64,000 nt of DNA from contig NZ_LFMW01000004.1 of assembly GCF_001050345.1 (NCBI RefSeq), forward strand, positions 402,616 to 466,615. Direction: 5' to 3'. The stretch comes from Pseudomonas fildesensis. Its GTDB lineage: Bacteria > Pseudomonadota > Gammaproteobacteria > Pseudomonadales > Pseudomonadaceae. Below the pieces are notes generated by a model. That model did not search any database. It saw nothing but the letters and a program-made list of their open reading frames with translations, and was not told where the DNA came from. Below are positions 28,296-37,036 of this stretch, piece after piece. Made by a program: the position numbers and the translations under genes. The first letter of the stretch is position 1; each line of letters begins with the position of its first letter.

Positions 28296-29060
28296 TTAAC
28301 CGCTAATCAGCAGATGGCCTCCCAATAGCGCCATGCCAATGAAAAATACCCGTTTGAACAGCACGGCGCTGATGCGCTGGCGCAGCACCTGGCCGAGCCA
28401 CATGCCCAGCAATGCGGGCACCAGCGCCAGCAGCGAGGCATTGATTTCACCGCCGCCCAGCGTACCGCGCCAGGCCAGCCCGGCGGCCAGCGCCAGCGTC
28501 GAAACGGTGAACGACAGCCCCAGCGCCTGCACCAGTTGATCGCGACTCAAACCCAGCGCCTGCAAGTACGGCACGGCGGGTATCACAAACACGCCGGTGG
28601 CCGAGGTGATGATGCCGGTGATCAGCCCACACAACGGCCCCAGCCAACGTTCGGTCCCCGGCTTCACGTTGAACGTGGGCAAGAACAGTCCGCTCAACGC
28701 GTAGGCCAGCAAGGCCCCGCCCAACGCCCGCACCACCCAGTGCCCGCCGTCCATGCCCAGCCACAGCGTGCCGAGCCCGGTGCCGAGGAAAATCAGCAGC
28801 AACACCGGCCACAGGCGCTTGAGCAAGGCCCTCAGATGGCCGCCAAACGCCAGTTGCCAGAGGTTGGTGACCGTCGAAGGAATGATCAGCAATGCCGCAG
28901 CCTGCGCCGGCAGCATAGCCAGGCCGAGCATGCCCATGGCGACGGTGGGCAGGCCAAGGCCGATCACACCCTTGACGGTGCCGGCCAGCAGGAAGGTGGC
29001 GAACACCAGCAAAGTCGGGGTAAGGCCGAGGTTTTGGTAGAACGCTGGGAAGGTATTCAT
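28296..29060 (-). CDS. TSUP (TauE/SafE, DUF81) family permease
   Basis: A 254-residue inner-membrane protein with seven to eight hydrophobic segments and the TSUP double motif: V-K-G-V-I-G-L-G-L-P-T near the start and T-G-I-I-T-S-A-T-G-V in the second half. TSUP proteins move sulfite, taurine-derived sulfoacetate or related anions; the substrate here is unknown. It is divergent from a LysR gene 119 bases away, the usual arrangement of a regulator and its target. Start chosen at 29060; a longer in-frame reading crosses the promoter region. Confidence 0.85.
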   Translation of the reverse strand: MNTFPAFYQNLGLTPTLLVFATFLLAGTVKGVIGLGLPTVAMGMLGLAMLPAQAAALLIIPSTVTNLWQLAFGGHLRALLKRLWPVLLLIFLGTGLGTLWLGMDGGHWVVRALGGALLAYALSGLFLPTFNVKPGTERWLGPLCGLITGIITSATGVFVIPAVPYLQALGLSRDQLVQALGLSFTVSTLALAAGLAWRGTLGGGEINASLLALVPALLGMWLGQVLRQRISAVLFKRVFFIGMALLGGHLLISG

Positions 29061-29179
29061 GGGGGGATTGTGGGGGTTTTCGAGGGGGACGGAAATTCGC
29101 CATATACTGAGGCAGCCTCTTGTTTTATGTGAGGCTGAGGGCCTCATCGGGGCCAGTCCAGTCACCCGAGAAATCAGCC

Positions 29180-30076
29180 ATGCACTTTGACCTGATCGAC
29201 TTGCGCCTCTACCTGCACATCCTCGACACCGGCAACATCACCGCCGGTGCCGCCCGCAGCCATTTATCCCTGGCCGCCGCCAGCGCCCGCATCCGCGCGA
29301 TGGAGGCCTCGCTGGGCATCGAGTTTCTCGAACGGGGCCGTCGTGGCGTCACCCCCACCGCTGCGGGCAAGGCCTTGGCCCGGCACGCGCGCCTGTTGCT
29401 GCAACAGGCCGATCACCTGCAACAGGACCTGGCGGAGTACGCCAAGGGCGTCAAAGGCCAGGTGCGCCTGCTGTGCAACACCACCGCCCTCAGCGAATAC
29501 CTGCCGGAACTGCTGGCGGACTTTCTGCGCGAACACCCCAACCTCGATATCGACCTGCAGGAACTGCCGAGCCTGCGTATCACTCACGCCTTGCGCCAGG
29601 GCACGGCGGACCTGGGGATCATCTCCGATTCGGTAGACACCCACGGCCTGCAGACCCTGGCGTTTCGCGACGACCCGCTGGTGCTGATCATGCCGCTGGA
29701 GCATCCGCTCGCGGCCAGCACAGTGAGTTTTATCGACAGCCTGCAACACGACTATGTGGGCCTGTCCGCCAACAGCGCACTGGCGGTTTACCTGGAAGAA
29801 CAGGCACTGCACGCCGGGTTTCGCTTGCAGACGCGCATTCGTGCCGATGGCTTTGATGGCGTGATTCGCATGGTTTCCCGTGGCGCGGGCCTGGGGATCG
29901 TGCCTCTGGCGGCGCTGGAGCGTTGGCCGTCGGCGCAGGGCTTCAAAGCCCAACCTCTGCAAGAAGATTGGGCCTGTCGAAAGCTACTGTTATGCGCGCG
30001 CTCGTTCGAACAGCTGCCCGGTTACGCCAAGGCCTTGTTCGACGCCTTGGCCCTGCCCTTGCGGAAAAATCCGTAA
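29180..30076 (+). CDS. LysR family transcriptional regulator
   Basis: A 298-residue LTTR with the winged helix-turn-helix in residues 1-60 (D-L-I-D-L-R-L-Y-L-H-I-L-D-T-G-N-I-T-A-G-A-A) and an effector domain from about 90 to 290. It is transcribed away from the TSUP permease and is its likely regulator. The 3' end overlaps the convergent permease gene by 55 bases. Start at 29180 where the LTTR fold begins. Confidence 0.88.
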   Translation: MHFDLIDLRLYLHILDTGNITAGAARSHLSLAAASARIRAMEASLGIEFLERGRRGVTPTAAGKALARHARLLLQQADHLQQDLAEYAKGVKGQVRLLCNTTALSEYLPELLADFLREHPNLDIDLQELPSLRITHALRQGTADLGIISDSVDTHGLQTLAFRDDPLVLIMPLEHPLAASTVSFIDSLQHDYVGLSANSALAVYLEEQALHAGFRLQTRIRADGFDGVIRMVSRGAGLGIVPLAALERWPSAQGFKAQPLQEDWACRKLLLCARSFEQLPGYAKALFDALALPLRKNP

Positions 30077-31428
30077 TACACCGCCGACAGAATCACCAGG
30101 AACGGCACGCCAAACACCAGCGTCATCTTGAACGCCTCGGTGAAATACGTGGTGATCATCACCGCCCCCATCAGCACCAGGCCCAGCAGCGTACTGTAGG
30201 GAAACAGCCGCAGTTGGAACGACAACTTCGCCCCGCCGTGGCGCTTGCGATAGCGGCGGAAGAACAGGTGCGTCAGGAAGATCATGAACCAGGTGAAGAT
30301 CGCGCCAAACATCGAGATCGCCATCATCAGCGTGAACGAACTTTCCGGATACACCACGTTGAGCAAAGTCGCCAACGCGATGCCCGAGCTGGACAGCAGC
30401 AACGCGTTCAGCGGGATGCCGCTCTTGCTCAACGCGCCCATGGCACTGGGCGCAAAACCGGCGCGCGAGAGGCTGAACATCATGCGCGTGGTGATGTAGA
30501 GCTGGCTGTTCATCGCCGACAACGCAGCGATCAGGATCACGAAATTCATCACCCCGGTGGCACCGGGAATACCGATGGTCTGCATCACCGTGACGAACGG
30601 GCTTTGGCTCTGGCCGGCCTGGTTCCAAGGCACAATGGCGAGCATCAACGCCAGGGTCAGCAGGTAGAACACCACCAGGCGCACGATGGTCGCGCGAAAG
30701 GCCTTCTTGACTGCCTGCTCCGGGTCGGCGGCTTCACCGGCGGCAACCGCGATCATTTCCACGCTGAGGTAGCTGAAGATCGACACGATTACCGCGATCC
30801 ACATGCCGCTCAAGCCGTGGGGGAAAAAGCCGCCATGGGCGGTGTAATTATGCACGCCGTAATCCGGCTTGCCGGAGCCGAACACCACATACACCGCCAA
30901 GATGATGAAGCCGACGATGGCGCTGATCTTGATCGTCGAGAACCAGTATTCGAAGGTGCCGAAGGTCTTCACGCTGATCGCATTGAGCGCAATCAACACG
31001 CTGGAAAACGACACGATCCACACCCATTCCGGCACGTTGGCGAACCAGTACTTCATGTACATCGCCACCGCCGTGACCTCGGCGCCCACCGCCAACACAA
31101 TCGCCGCCCAGTAGGCATAGCGCACCAGGAACCCAGCCAGCGGGCTGATGTAGAACTCGGCATAGGCGCCAAACGAGCCGGAGGTGGAATGCGCCACCGT
31201 CATCTCCGCCAGGCAGCCCATCAACAGCAAGGTGATCAACGCGCCGATGGCGTAGCTCAGCAACACGCTGGGCCCGGCATAGCCAATGGCGTAGGCGCTG
31301 CCCATGAACAGCCCGGTGCCGATGGCGCCACCGATGGCGATCATGCTCATCTGGCCGCAAGTGAGCTGGCGCCTCAGGCCCAGTTCGCGGTGGGTGATCT
31401 CTGCAAAGCCGTTGTCTGGCGTGGTCAC
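30022..31428 (-). CDS. APC family amino acid permease of the kynurenine locus
   Basis: A 468-residue inner-membrane permease with 12 hydrophobic segments and the AAT-family G-G-A-I-G-T-G-L-F-M-G-S motif near residues 33-44. It follows kynU on the same strand, as does PA2079 next to kynU in P. aeruginosa, so uptake of tryptophan, kynurenine or anthranilate-related compounds is likely. The start is a GTG at 31428 with AAAGGGG upstream, next to an AATAATAA motif that may bind Hfq/Crc. The last 55 bases overlap the convergent LysR gene. Confidence 0.87.
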   Translation of the reverse strand: MTTPDNGFAEITHRELGLRRQLTCGQMSMIAIGGAIGTGLFMGSAYAIGYAGPSVLLSYAIGALITLLLMGCLAEMTVAHSTSGSFGAYAEFYISPLAGFLVRYAYWAAIVLAVGAEVTAVAMYMKYWFANVPEWVWIVSFSSVLIALNAISVKTFGTFEYWFSTIKISAIVGFIILAVYVVFGSGKPDYGVHNYTAHGGFFPHGLSGMWIAVIVSIFSYLSVEMIAVAAGEAADPEQAVKKAFRATIVRLVVFYLLTLALMLAIVPWNQAGQSQSPFVTVMQTIGIPGATGVMNFVILIAALSAMNSQLYITTRMMFSLSRAGFAPSAMGALSKSGIPLNALLLSSSGIALATLLNVVYPESSFTLMMAISMFGAIFTWFMIFLTHLFFRRYRKRHGGAKLSFQLRLFPYSTLLGLVLMGAVMITTYFTEAFKMTLVFGVPFLVILSAVYYGFFRKGRAKASNKALA

Positions 31429-31441
31429 GTGGTGTGCCCCT

Positions 31442-31449
31442 TTATTATT
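31442..31449 (-). promoter_or_regulatory. Candidate Hfq/Crc target (CA motif)
   Basis: On the minus strand AATAATAA fits the AANAANAA motif bound by Hfq with Crc in Pseudomonas. It lies directly before the AAAGGGG ribosome site of the permease, where binding would block translation under good carbon supply. Confidence 0.5.
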
Positions 31450-31482
31450 GTGATTGCACTATTTGGCTACTTGCACTGCCCC

Positions 31483-31590
31483 CTGTGGGAGCTGTCGAGC
31501 TTTAGCGAGGCTGCGATGCAGGCGCCTCGGTCGGTCAGGCACACCGCGGTGATCCGATCGCAGCCTCGCCGGGCTCGACAGCTCCCACAT
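31483..31590. repeat. REP doublet (GAGCTGTCGAGC type)
   Basis: CTGTGGGAGCTGTCGAGC and its complement GCTCGACAGCTCCCACA, with the inner pair AGCGAGGCTGCGAT and ATCGCAGCCTCG, lie between kynU and the permease. A single half of the same type lies near 26533-26568. Confidence 0.85.
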
Positions 31591-31606
31591 TGGATTTGTG
31601 GTGCTC

Positions 31607-32857
31607 TTAAGTGACGCTGTTGCGCACCTTGAATTGCGGCTGGTCCCAAGTGGCGTTATCAAGAATTTCGCCGAGGATTTCCACCGCGTCCCACACCTCG
31701 GTAAAGCTGGTGTACAGCGGGGTAAAACCAAACCGCATGATGCGCGGCTCGCGGTAATCACCGATCACGCCACGGGCGATCAGGGCCTGTATCACCGCGT
31801 AGCCTTCAGGGTGTTCGAAGCTCACATGGCTGCCGCGCTTGGCGTGCTCGCGTGGGGTGATCAGCGCCAGCTCATGGGCGGCGCAGCGGGTTTCGACCAA
31901 CGCGATAAACAGGTCAGTCAAAGCGAGCGATTTGCTGCGCAGGCTGGCCATGTCGGTCTGGGCAAAAATATCCAGCCCGCACTCCACCATGGCCAGCGAG
32001 GTGATCGGCTGGGTGCCGCACAGGTAACGCGCGATGCCGGCGCTCGGCGCATACGCCGACTCCATCGCGAATTGCCGCGTGTGCCCGAACCACCCCGACA
32101 ACGGCTGGCGCACCACGTCTACCAGCGCAGGGTTGACCCACACGAACGCCTGGGAGCCCGGGCCGCCATTGAGGTATTTGTAGGTGCAGCCAATCGCGTA
32201 ATCGGCATTGGCGTGATGCAGGTCGATGGGCACCGCGCCCGCCGAATGTGCCAGGTCCCAGATACTCAACGCGCCACATTCGTGGCTCAAGGCGGTGAGT
32301 GCCTGCATATCGTACATGTAGCCCGTCTTGTAGTTGACGTGGGTGAGCATCACCACCGCCACGTCCTGGTCGATGGCCTGGGGCAGTTCGTCCGGGCTGT
32401 TCACCAGGCGCAGGGAATAGCCCTGTTGCAGCAGTTCGGCCAGGCCTTCGGCGATGTACAGGTCGGTGGGAAAGTTGCTTGCCTCGCTGACGATCACCTT
32501 GCGCGCAGGCGTGCGTTGACGCTGCACAGTCAACGCGGCGCTGAGCACCTTGAACAGGTTGATCGAGGTGGTATCGGTGATCACCACTTCGCCGTCACGC
32601 GCACCGATCAACGGGGCCAGGCGATTGCCCAGGCGCTGGGACAGGTCGGCCCAGCCGGCGCTGTTCCAGCTGCGAATCAAGCCATTGCCCCATTCGTCCG
32701 CGATCACCGCCTGCGCCCGCGCCAACGCGGCCACCGGACGTGCGCCGAGGGAGTTGCCGTCGAGGTAGATCACGCCAGCAGGCAACGCGAACTGGTGACG
32801 CAATGGCGCCAACGGGTCCTGGGCGTCGAGGGCGTGGCAATGGCTTCGGGTGGTCAT
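31607..32857 (-). CDS. kynU: Kynureninase
   Basis: A 416-residue PLP enzyme that cleaves L-kynurenine to anthranilate and alanine. K227 in [10 protein letters not shown] is the PLP lysine, and D201 in W-D-L-A-H-S contacts the ring nitrogen. Length and lysine number match the P. fluorescens kynureninase of known structure. AGGA precedes the ATG. It is divergent from kynR. Its substrate comes from KynA and KynB at 43-44 kb and its product feeds AntABC. Confidence 0.96.
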   Translation of the reverse strand: MTTRSHCHALDAQDPLAPLRHQFALPAGVIYLDGNSLGARPVAALARAQAVIADEWGNGLIRSWNSAGWADLSQRLGNRLAPLIGARDGEVVITDTTSINLFKVLSAALTVQRQRTPARKVIVSEASNFPTDLYIAEGLAELLQQGYSLRLVNSPDELPQAIDQDVAVVMLTHVNYKTGYMYDMQALTALSHECGALSIWDLAHSAGAVPIDLHHANADYAIGCTYKYLNGGPGSQAFVWVNPALVDVVRQPLSGWFGHTRQFAMESAYAPSAGIARYLCGTQPITSLAMVECGLDIFAQTDMASLRSKSLALTDLFIALVETRCAAHELALITPREHAKRGSHVSFEHPEGYAVIQALIARGVIGDYREPRIMRFGFTPLYTSFTEVWDAVEILGEILDNATWDQPQFKVRNSVT

Positions 32858-32959
32858 GAGCGATCCTGCTTTTTATGAGTGAAGATGGACCAAATAATGA
32901 ACGAAGCTTTAGAGAATTTTCGTGCAAAGTGGCGGGCAACAGGCTAATTAAGCTGTAGG

Positions 32960-32971
32960 AAATTCGAATTT
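32960..32971. promoter_or_regulatory. Candidate KynR operator
   Basis: AAATTCGAATTT is a perfect 12-base palindrome midway between kynU and kynR, 31 bases before the kynR start. AsnC/Lrp proteins bind AT-rich palindromes of this kind. Confidence 0.45.
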
Positions 32972-33001
32972 AAACCGAAAACACGCGGATTTATTCTAAC
33001 C

Positions 33002-33475
33002 ATGATTCTCGACGCCACCGACCTGCGCCTCCTGCATTTCCTGCAACAGGATGGCCGTATCAGCAACCAGGAACTCGCCGAAAAAGTAGCCCTGTCGCCC
33101 TCTGCCTGCCTGCGCCGTTTGCGCTTGCTGGAGACTGAGGGAATCATCAGCGGTTATCGCGCGGTGTTGAATGCCGAGCGGCTGGGGATTGAGCTTGAGG
33201 CCATCGTCCACCTGTCATTGCGCCAGGATGTGGAGGATTGGCATGAGACGTTTATCAAGAAGGTGCAAGGCTGGCCGGAAGTGGCCAGCGCCTATGTGAT
33301 CACCGGCGCCAGCAACTATGTGCTGCGGGTGCAGGCGCGCAACCTCAAGCACTTTTCGGACTTTATCGTGAACCACCTGAACCGCACGGCGGGGGTGATG
33401 GATATTCGGTCGGAGATTGTGTTGCAGAAGATCAAGGATCGGGATGAGGTGCTTGACCTGGTCATCCGCAAATAA
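33002..33475 (+). CDS. kynR: Lrp/AsnC family regulator KynR
   Basis: A 157-residue Lrp-type regulator. The N-terminal helix-turn-helix (about 1-60) includes D-G-R-I-S-N-Q-E-L-A-E-K-V-A-L-S; the C-terminal RAM domain (about 65-145) binds the effector. In Pseudomonas, KynR responds to kynurenine and activates kyn genes. The divergent position next to kynU identifies it. Its own sites are probably in the 144-base shared gap. Confidence 0.9.
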   Translation: MILDATDLRLLHFLQQDGRISNQELAEKVALSPSACLRRLRLLETEGIISGYRAVLNAERLGIELEAIVHLSLRQDVEDWHETFIKKVQGWPEVASAYVITGASNYVLRVQARNLKHFSDFIVNHLNRTAGVMDIRSEIVLQKIKDRDEVLDLVIRK

Positions 33476-33495
33476 CAGCAACACCGTCGGTCAAA

Positions 33496-33585
33496 TGTGG
33501 GAGGGGGCTTGCTCCCGATAGCAGTGTGTCAGTCACTTAAATGTTTACTGATAAGCCGCTATCGGGAGCAAGCCCCCTCCCACAG
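33496..33585. repeat. REP doublet (GGGGGCTTGCTCCCGATAG type)
   Basis: TGTGGGAGGGGGCTTGCTCC and its exact complement flank a spacer containing GCAGTGTGTCAGTCACTTA. The element sits between the convergent kynR and catA. An almost identical copy in the same orientation lies at 42862-42951. Confidence 0.9.
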
Positions 33586-33599
33586 TTTTTTGACCGGGT

Positions 33600-34529
33600 T
33601 CAGTCTTCGAGGGCGCGCACGCGCTGCATGCGTTTCTGGTCTACCGGCGCAGCCGCGGCTTGCAACTCGAAGTCAAAGTCAACCTGCGCAAACCGCCCTT
33701 GCACGCCATACTCATGCGCCAGTTGCTGATCGTCACTGAAACGAATCTCGGCGATCAGCTCATCGCGCGTCGCATAGGCAAAATCATCATGCAGGTACGG
33801 GTCATCCGACAGGTTGATCTGCGTCGTCAGGTGCCGATGCCCCGGCGCCGAGATGAAGAAGTGGATATGCGCCGGCCGCTGCCCATGCCGCCCCAACTGG
33901 TCGAGCAACTGCTGAGTCGGTCCGGTTGGCGGGCAGCCATACCCCGACGGCACAATGCTGCGCAAACGATAGTTGCCCTGGGCATCGGTCTCGATGCGCC
34001 GGCGCAGGTTGAACTCCGATTGCGCAGGATCAAACCACGAATACGTGCCGCCGCTGTTGGCCTGCCAGACATCGACAATCGCGCCCGCCAACGGCTTGCC
34101 ATCGGTGTCGCGCACCTGGCCACGCATGAACAGCGGAACCGCGTCGTCCTGGCCATCGTCCAGCCGTGCTTCGTATTTCGATAGCGGTGCACCGGCCACA
34201 TACAACGGGCCTTCGATGGTGCGCGGGGTGCCGCCGGACTTGCCGGTTTCTTCATCGGCGGCGTCCATCAACAGGTCCAGGTAATGCTCCAGGCCCAGCC
34301 CGGCAGCGAGCAACCCGGCCTCCTGGTTTTTGCCCAGTTCGTTGAGGTAGTTGACCGCCTTCCAGAACTCTTCCGGGGTCACTTCCAGGTCTTCGATGAT
34401 GTTTACCGTGTCCCGCAGGATTCGGTAAATCAACGCCTTGGTGCGCGGGTTGCCGCCGTCGTTAAGGTTGCCGCTGGCTTCTTCGAGAAAGCGTTGGGCG
34501 TGGGCAGTCTGGGACAGTCGGGTGGACAT
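33600..34529 (-). CDS. catA: Catechol 1,2-dioxygenase
   Basis: A 309-residue intradiol dioxygenase that opens catechol to cis,cis-muconate. The Fe(III) ligands are Y163, Y197, H221 and H223 (R-P-A-H-I-H-F-F-I). An N-terminal helical lipid-binding linker (about 1-100) precedes the beta-sandwich. It is the last gene of catBCA; 41 bases separate it from catC. AGGAA lies before the ATG. Confidence 0.97.
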   Translation of the reverse strand: MSTRLSQTAHAQRFLEEASGNLNDGGNPRTKALIYRILRDTVNIIEDLEVTPEEFWKAVNYLNELGKNQEAGLLAAGLGLEHYLDLLMDAADEETGKSGGTPRTIEGPLYVAGAPLSKYEARLDDGQDDAVPLFMRGQVRDTDGKPLAGAIVDVWQANSGGTYSWFDPAQSEFNLRRRIETDAQGNYRLRSIVPSGYGCPPTGPTQQLLDQLGRHGQRPAHIHFFISAPGHRHLTTQINLSDDPYLHDDFAYATRDELIAEIRFSDDQQLAHEYGVQGRFAQVDFDFELQAAAAPVDQKRMQRVRALED

Positions 34530-34570
34530 GGTGCATTCCTCATCTTGTAGTTATTAGTTTGAAAACCAGC

Positions 34571-34861
34571 CTAGCGGTCGTCCTCATGGATCGACGAAGG
34601 GTGCCGGCACAGGGCATTCACTTCGATGGTCATGTAGGGGTAAAGCGGCAGTTGCATCAGCAGGTCGTGCAGTTCTTGCACGCTGTCGACATCGAACACG
34701 CTGTAGTTGGCGTAGAGCCCGGCGATGCGCCACAGGTGGCGCCATTTGCCTTCTTGCTGCAGGCGCTGCGCCAAGGCTTTCTCTTCGGCCTTGAGGCCGG
34801 CGGCGCGTTCGGGGTTCATGTCGACGGGCAGGTTCACGGTCATTTTTACGTGGAACAACAT
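34571..34861 (-). CDS. catC: Muconolactone D-isomerase
   Basis: A 96-residue protein with the CatC start M-L-F-H-V-K-M and the core A-L-A-Q-R-L-Q-Q-E-G-K-W-R-H-L-W-R. It turns muconolactone into 3-oxoadipate enol-lactone and forms a decamer. I use the ATG at 34861, 16 bases after catB; the longer in-frame reading lies inside catB. The next enzyme, CatD, is not in the window. Confidence 0.96.
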   Translation of the reverse strand: MLFHVKMTVNLPVDMNPERAAGLKAEEKALAQRLQQEGKWRHLWRIAGLYANYSVFDVDSVQELHDLLMQLPLYPYMTIEVNALCRHPSSIHEDDR

Positions 34862-34877
34862 GGCAGGCGTCCTCGGG

Positions 34878-36002
34878 TTATTTATCGCGACGGAAGAACG
34901 CCAGACGCTCTTCATCGATGGCCAGGCCCAGGCCCGGCGCGGTGGAGACATGCAGCTGGAAATCGCGGTACACCGGCGGCTCGGTGAGGATGTCTTCGGT
35001 GAGCAACAGCGGGCCGAACAGTTCGGTGCCCCACGCCAGCTTGTTCAACGTGAGGAAGGCATGCGCCGAGGCCAGGGTGCCAATGCCACCTTCGAGCATG
35101 GTGCCACCGTACAGGCCGATCCCCGCCGCTTCGGCAATCGCCGCCGTGCGCAGTACCGCGCGCGGGCCGCCGTTCTTGGCGATTTTCAGGGCGAACACCG
35201 AGGCTGCGCCTTCGCGAGCCAGGTTGAAGGCGTCTTCGACACACTCGATGGATTCGTCGGCCATGATCGGCGCCGGGCTCGACAGGTTGAGCCGGGCCAT
35301 GCCGCTGCGGTTGTTGCGCGAGATGGGTTGCTCGATCAGGTCGATGCCGTTGTCGCCGAGCACCTTGCACGCGCGCAGGGCGACGGCTTCATCCCAGGCC
35401 TGGTTGACGTCGACGCGCACACTGGCGCGGTCGCCCAGGGTCTTTTTGATCGCGATCACATGGGCCAGGTCGTGGCTGACTTCTGCGGCACCGATCTTCA
35501 ATTTGAAGATGCGATGGCGACGCAGGTCGAGCATCTTTTCGGCCTCGGCAATGTCCTGCGCGGTGTTGCCGCTGGCCAGGGTCCAGGCCACCGGCAAGGC
35601 ATCGCGTACGCGGCCGCCGAGCAGTTCGCTGACCGGCAGGTTCAGGCGTTTGCCGAGGGCGTCGAGCAAGGCGCTTTCGATACCGGACTTGGCAAAGGTG
35701 TTACCGCGAATGCTGCGCTCGAGGCGCAACATGGCGGCGTTGATATTGCTGGCGTCCTGGCCGATCAGCAGCGGCGCGAAGTGGCGGTCGATGTTGACCT
35801 TGATGCTGTCGGGGCTTTCGTTGCCGTAGCTCAGGCCGCCGATGGTGGTGGCTTCGCCGATGCCTTCAAGGCCGTCGGCGCAACGCACGCGAATGACCAC
35901 CAGGGTCTGGTTTTGCATCGTGTGCATGGCCAGCTTGTGCGGGCGAATGGTGGGGAGGTCGACGATGACGGTCTCGATCGACTCGATGGCGCAAATCGGC
36001 AT
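34878..36002 (-). CDS. catB: Muconate cycloisomerase
   Basis: A 374-residue enolase-superfamily enzyme that converts cis,cis-muconate to muconolactone. Visible catalytic parts are K-L-K-I-G in the middle (the K-x-K pair with general base), the metal ligand D in R-V-D-V-N-Q-A-W, E in L-I-E-Q-P and D-E-S in M-A-D-E-S. The start at 36002 gives the family N-terminus I-E-S-I-E-T-V-I-V-D-L; the same frame stays open far upstream opposite catR but that part is not coding. catR is divergent. Confidence 0.96.
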   Translation of the reverse strand: MPICAIESIETVIVDLPTIRPHKLAMHTMQNQTLVVIRVRCADGLEGIGEATTIGGLSYGNESPDSIKVNIDRHFAPLLIGQDASNINAAMLRLERSIRGNTFAKSGIESALLDALGKRLNLPVSELLGGRVRDALPVAWTLASGNTAQDIAEAEKMLDLRRHRIFKLKIGAAEVSHDLAHVIAIKKTLGDRASVRVDVNQAWDEAVALRACKVLGDNGIDLIEQPISRNNRSGMARLNLSSPAPIMADESIECVEDAFNLAREGAASVFALKIAKNGGPRAVLRTAAIAEAAGIGLYGGTMLEGGIGTLASAHAFLTLNKLAWGTELFGPLLLTEDILTEPPVYRDFQLHVSTAPGLGLAIDEERLAFFRRDK

Positions 36003-36088
36003 GGCAATACCCGTTGGGTTCTTTATAGGTTGTAGCCGATTCTGTGCCGTATCTTTAAAGGCTTCCAATATAGAATGGGTCTCGAACA

Positions 36089-36103
36089 ATACCTCCAAGG
36101 TAT
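36089..36103. promoter_or_regulatory. Candidate CatR operator
   Basis: ATACCT-CCA-AGGTAT is a perfect 6-3-6 palindrome in T-N11-A form, 14 bases before the catR start in the catB-catR gap. LysR proteins bind such sites and repress their own gene while activating the divergent operon. Confidence 0.65.
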
Positions 36104-36116
36104 GAAAGGAGCCGTC

Positions 36117-37007
36117 ATGGAACTGCGTCACCTGCGCTATTTCCAGGTGCTGGGAGAGACCCTCAACTTCACCCGCGCCGCCGAACGCCTGCACATCGCC
36201 CAACCGCCGTTGAGCCGGCAGATCCAGCAATTGGAAGATGAGCTGGGAGTGATTTTGCTCGAACGTGGCCGACCGCTGCGGCTGACCGAGGCCGGGCGGT
36301 TTTTCTATGAGCACGCCAATGTGTTGCTGGAGCAACTGGGCAAGGTTTGCGACAACACCCGGCGCATCGGCCAGGGCGAGAAAACCTGGCTGGGCATCGG
36401 GTTTGCGCCGTCGACCTTGTACGGTGTGCTGCCGGAGTTGATTCGGCGGTTGCGCAACCATGAGGCGCTGGAGCTGGAGCTGGGGCTGTCGGAGATGACC
36501 ACCTTGCAGCAGGTCGAAGCGCTCAAGGCCGGGCGTATTGACGTGGGTTTCGGGCGCATTCGGATCGACGATCCGGCTATCGTCCAGCGCGTATTGGTGG
36601 AGGATCGCCTGGTGGCCGTGCTGCCGGCCGGTCACCCGTTGCTGGCCGCGCCCGCGACGCTCGCCCAATTGGCAGCCGAGCCTTTTGTGCTCTACCCCGG
36701 CAACCCACGCCCCAGCTATGCCGACCATGTGATTGCGTTGTTCGACGCCCACGGCTTGAGCCTCAAGGTGGCGCAGTGGACCAACGAATTGCAGACCGCC
36801 ATCGGCCTGGTCGGCGCAGGCATGGGCGTGACGCTGGTGCCCGCTTCGGTGCAGGTGCTGCACCGGGCGGATATCGGCTACACGCCGATCGTGGAAGCCA
36901 CGGCGACCTCGCCGATTATTCTGAGCCGACGGGTGAATGATCAATCGCCGGGGCTCAGCCATTGTCTGCAACTGGTGGAAGAGTTGATTCAAACACCTCC
37001 CTTGTAG
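36117..37007 (+). CDS. catR: LysR-type regulator CatR
   Basis: A 296-residue LTTR with M-E-L-R-H-L-R-Y-F and the helix-turn-helix F-T-R-A-A-E-R-L-H-I-A-Q-P-P-L-S-R-Q typical of CatR/BenM. CatR activates catBCA when cis,cis-muconate binds its effector domain (about 90-290). It is divergent from catB. The start at 36117 has AAAGGA upstream. The stop TAG lies inside a REP hairpin, so the gene and its 3' palindrome overlap. Confidence 0.92.
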   Translation: MELRHLRYFQVLGETLNFTRAAERLHIAQPPLSRQIQQLEDELGVILLERGRPLRLTEAGRFFYEHANVLLEQLGKVCDNTRRIGQGEKTWLGIGFAPSTLYGVLPELIRRLRNHEALELELGLSEMTTLQQVEALKAGRIDVGFGRIRIDDPAIVQRVLVEDRLVAVLPAGHPLLAAPATLAQLAAEPFVLYPGNPRPSYADHVIALFDAHGLSLKVAQWTNELQTAIGLVGAGMGVTLVPASVQVLHRADIGYTPIVEATATSPIILSRRVNDQSPGLSHCLQLVEELIQTPPL

Positions 37008-37032
37008 GAGCCGGCTTGCCAGCGCCTACAAG
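37001..37032. repeat. REP hairpin over the catR stop
   Basis: CTTGTAGGAGCCGG and the complement-like CCAGCGCCTACAAG pair with a small mismatch. The catR stop codon (37005-37007) is in the left arm, and the antR stop (37037-37039) lies just to the right. Confidence 0.75.
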
Positions 37033-37036
37033 GGGG

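Noticed and set aside
34878..36992. 704-codon reading of catB
   Set aside because: The first 330 codons lie opposite catR and are not conserved in type; catB starts at 36002.
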